Position numbers and translations under genes: made by a program. A stretch of DNA of 64,000 nucleotides from CAZJQD01 sp964548165 [NCBI: uncultured bacterium] (GTDB lineage Bacteria > UBA8481): NCBI GenBank assembly GCA_964548165.1, contig CAZJQD010000004.1, positions 38,401-102,400 of the forward strand, given 5' to 3'. The notes beneath the pieces are model-generated. The model had not been told where the DNA came from and made no database searches. It was given only the letters and a program-made list of their open reading frames with translations. Below are positions 61,698 to 64,000 of this stretch, in pieces; within the stretch, counting starts at the first letter, position 1, and every line of letters starts with the position of its first letter.

Positions 61698-63225
61698 GGT
61701 GATCCCGCCGGCCGTGCCTGGACCACGCGGTTGCGCCCCGATTTCTTGGCGCCGTACAGGGCCGTATCGGCCTGCTCGGCGAGCTCGGCCGGGGTCCTGG
61801 CCGACTCGGGAAACGAGGCGACGCCGGCGGAAATGGTGACGGACTGGGGGAGGCCCGGGAAGCTCAGTTCACCGACGGCGATCCGCACGTCCTCGGCGAT
61901 GCGCGTCGCCTGGTCGGTCTTCATCTCCGGCAGGAGCGCCACGAACTCCTCGCCCCCGTATCGCGCCACGACGCCCTGGGACTTCACGTGGAGCGAGAGT
62001 CGTTCCGCGAGGGCCCTGAGGACCACGTCGCCCTGCGTATGCCCGTAGCGATCGTTGATGGACTTGAAGTGATCGACGTCGAAGAAGACGAGCGAGAGCG
62101 GGGTGCCCATGCGCCGGGCGCGGGCGAATTCCGTCTCGAGCCGCCGGTCGAAATAGTGGCGCCGATAGAGGCCGGTCAGCCCGTCGGTCACGGCGCGGAC
62201 TTCCAGCGCGCCGAAGAGATCGGCGTTCGTGAGCGCGAGTGCCGCGGGCACGGCGAGGCTGGTGAGGGCGCCGAGGTCGTCGCGGCCGAACTGCCCGGCG
62301 TGCTCGTCTTCGAGCCTGAGGACGCCCCAGACCTCGTGTTCCACGATCAGGGGAACGACGATGAGGGCCTGGAAGGCGCGAACGGGGGCGGATTGAGGCT
62401 GGAGCTGGTAGTTGCGGGCGATGTCCGGGATCAGGACGTTCTGGCGGCGGCGGCGGACGATGAAATTGAAGTCATCGCCCGACTCGGCGCCCGGTGGACA
62501 CGGCGGCGCGGACGAGAGCAGGAACGAGGAGTCGCCCTTGAACTGGTAGACGAGGGCGCGACCGCGGCCGAAGAGCCCGAGCGATTGCTCGGTGATGGTG
62601 GCGGCGACCTTCTGGAGAGAGAGACTCCGTTCAACCTCGGCGCTGGCCCTGGCCAGGCGCGCGAGGTTCCCGGCGAGGCCCTGGATCGAGGCGAGACGCG
62701 CCTCGAGCTCCGCGGTCTGGACCCTCTGGTTGTGAAACTCCGATTCGAGGTCGCTCTCGCGAAGCCGCCAGCGCTCCAGCTCGCCTTCCAGGGCCTGGCG
62801 CGCGTTGCCGGCTCGAGCCGCCAGCCAGACCAGGGCCCAGGTGGCGATGCCCACGATGGGCATGTGCGAGAAGTACGCGTAGTTCTTGAGATGCCAGACG
62901 ACGAGCAGGGCGCAGGCGAAGATGGCGTAACCGACCGTGACGTCGCGACCCCAGAAGAAGGCGATCACGGGAACGGCGACGGCGAGCGCGAGGTAGATGT
63001 TCCAGATGCGCTCCGCCGGATGCTCGGGCGCGTCGGTCAGGTATTGCCCGGCCAACAGCAGGATGGGGAGGACGAACGAGATGATGATGACGGCGGCCTC
63101 GACCTGGGAGGAGCGGAACGCCAGCTTCCCGTCGTTGAACCGGAAGAAGTATCCCGCGATCCGGGAGGAGAGGGGGAGTTCCGGCGGGCTGGAGTCCGTG
63201 GATCCGGACTCCCGTTCCGACTCTC

Positions 63226-63229
<4 letters not shown>
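61694..63229 (-). CDS. membrane diguanylate cyclase (GGDEF) 1, possible CTG start
   Basis: Three N-terminal membrane helices, a coiled coil, a GAF domain and a GGDEF domain with GGEEF (about residue 425 if started at 63229) and DVDHFKSINDRYGH. The first in-frame ATG/GTG/TTG is TTG 63055, but that codon lies inside a clearly protein-like hydrophobic helix (AAVIIISFVLPILLLAG). The frame is open and protein-like back to the malK stop, with no usual start. A CTG at 63229 overlaps the malK TGA as CTGA and follows GGAG by 10 bases; it is the best start by this argument (511 aa). Otherwise 453 aa from 63055. Confidence 0.85.

Positions 63230-64000
<771 letters not shown>

Overview
The window is about 65% GC, densely coded DNA from a flagellated Gram-negative (diderm) bacterium. 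LptF/LptG, several outer-membrane beta-barrels and lipoprotein signal peptides show the outer membrane. A SprA-like giant protein together with FliW/CsrA and multiple flagellins suggests an FCB-type or candidate-phylum lineage rather than Proteobacteria or Firmicutes, but the exact phylum cannot be fixed from this sequence. No tRNA, rRNA, CRISPR array, transposase or prophage was seen.

Positions 1-21,300 are a late-flagellar region on the plus strand: a partial TPR protein, an M48 lipoprotein peptidase, a YvyF-like protein, flgN-flgK-flgL-fliW-csrA as a tightly overlapping operon, then three tandem 306-aa flagellins. A minus-strand pair of GT9-type glycosyltransferases follows, then flaG, a fourth flagellin, a flagellar-locus hypothetical, argS and a membrane protein with a C-terminal helix-turn-helix. 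Each flagellin leader carries a small hairpin with the Shine-Dalgarno sequence in its loop. The first three carry a second hairpin upstream whose loop matches the CsrA recognition core. This fits control by the adjacent FliW-CsrA pair.

Positions 21,300-30,400 hold lptG and lptF (minus strand, overlapping starts and stops with neighbours) and a SprA-like outer-membrane giant of about 2,190 residues.

Positions 30,400-64,000 are almost entirely minus strand and form an alpha-glucan (starch/maltodextrin) utilisation locus: a LacI-family regulator, a secreted 3,163-aa multidomain GH13 amylase with a coupled small secreted protein, a secreted GH13, a cytosolic GH13, a subtilisin-like protease, a lipoprotein and a beta-barrel that both carry CBM48-like domains, a second beta-barrel, MalE/MalG/MalF-like transporter genes and, at the window edge, MalK. 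Between MalF and MalK lie an NtrC-type response regulator, a GAF sensor kinase with a textbook sigma-54 promoter, and two diguanylate cyclases. A glycogen-binding-like E-set fold appears to recur in about six proteins of the locus, including as an insertion in the first periplasmic loop of MalG. Inferred pathway: secreted amylases cut starch, beta-barrels pass maltodextrins through the outer membrane, MalEFGK imports them and the cytosolic GH13 finishes hydrolysis, with LacI-type operators near the transporter and amylase promoters.

Dispersed non-coding elements include a roughly 72-bp palindromic element (three copies), CACAGAG-type inverted-repeat elements (two loci), and 7-nt repeats embedded in the signal-peptide codons of two lipoprotein genes.
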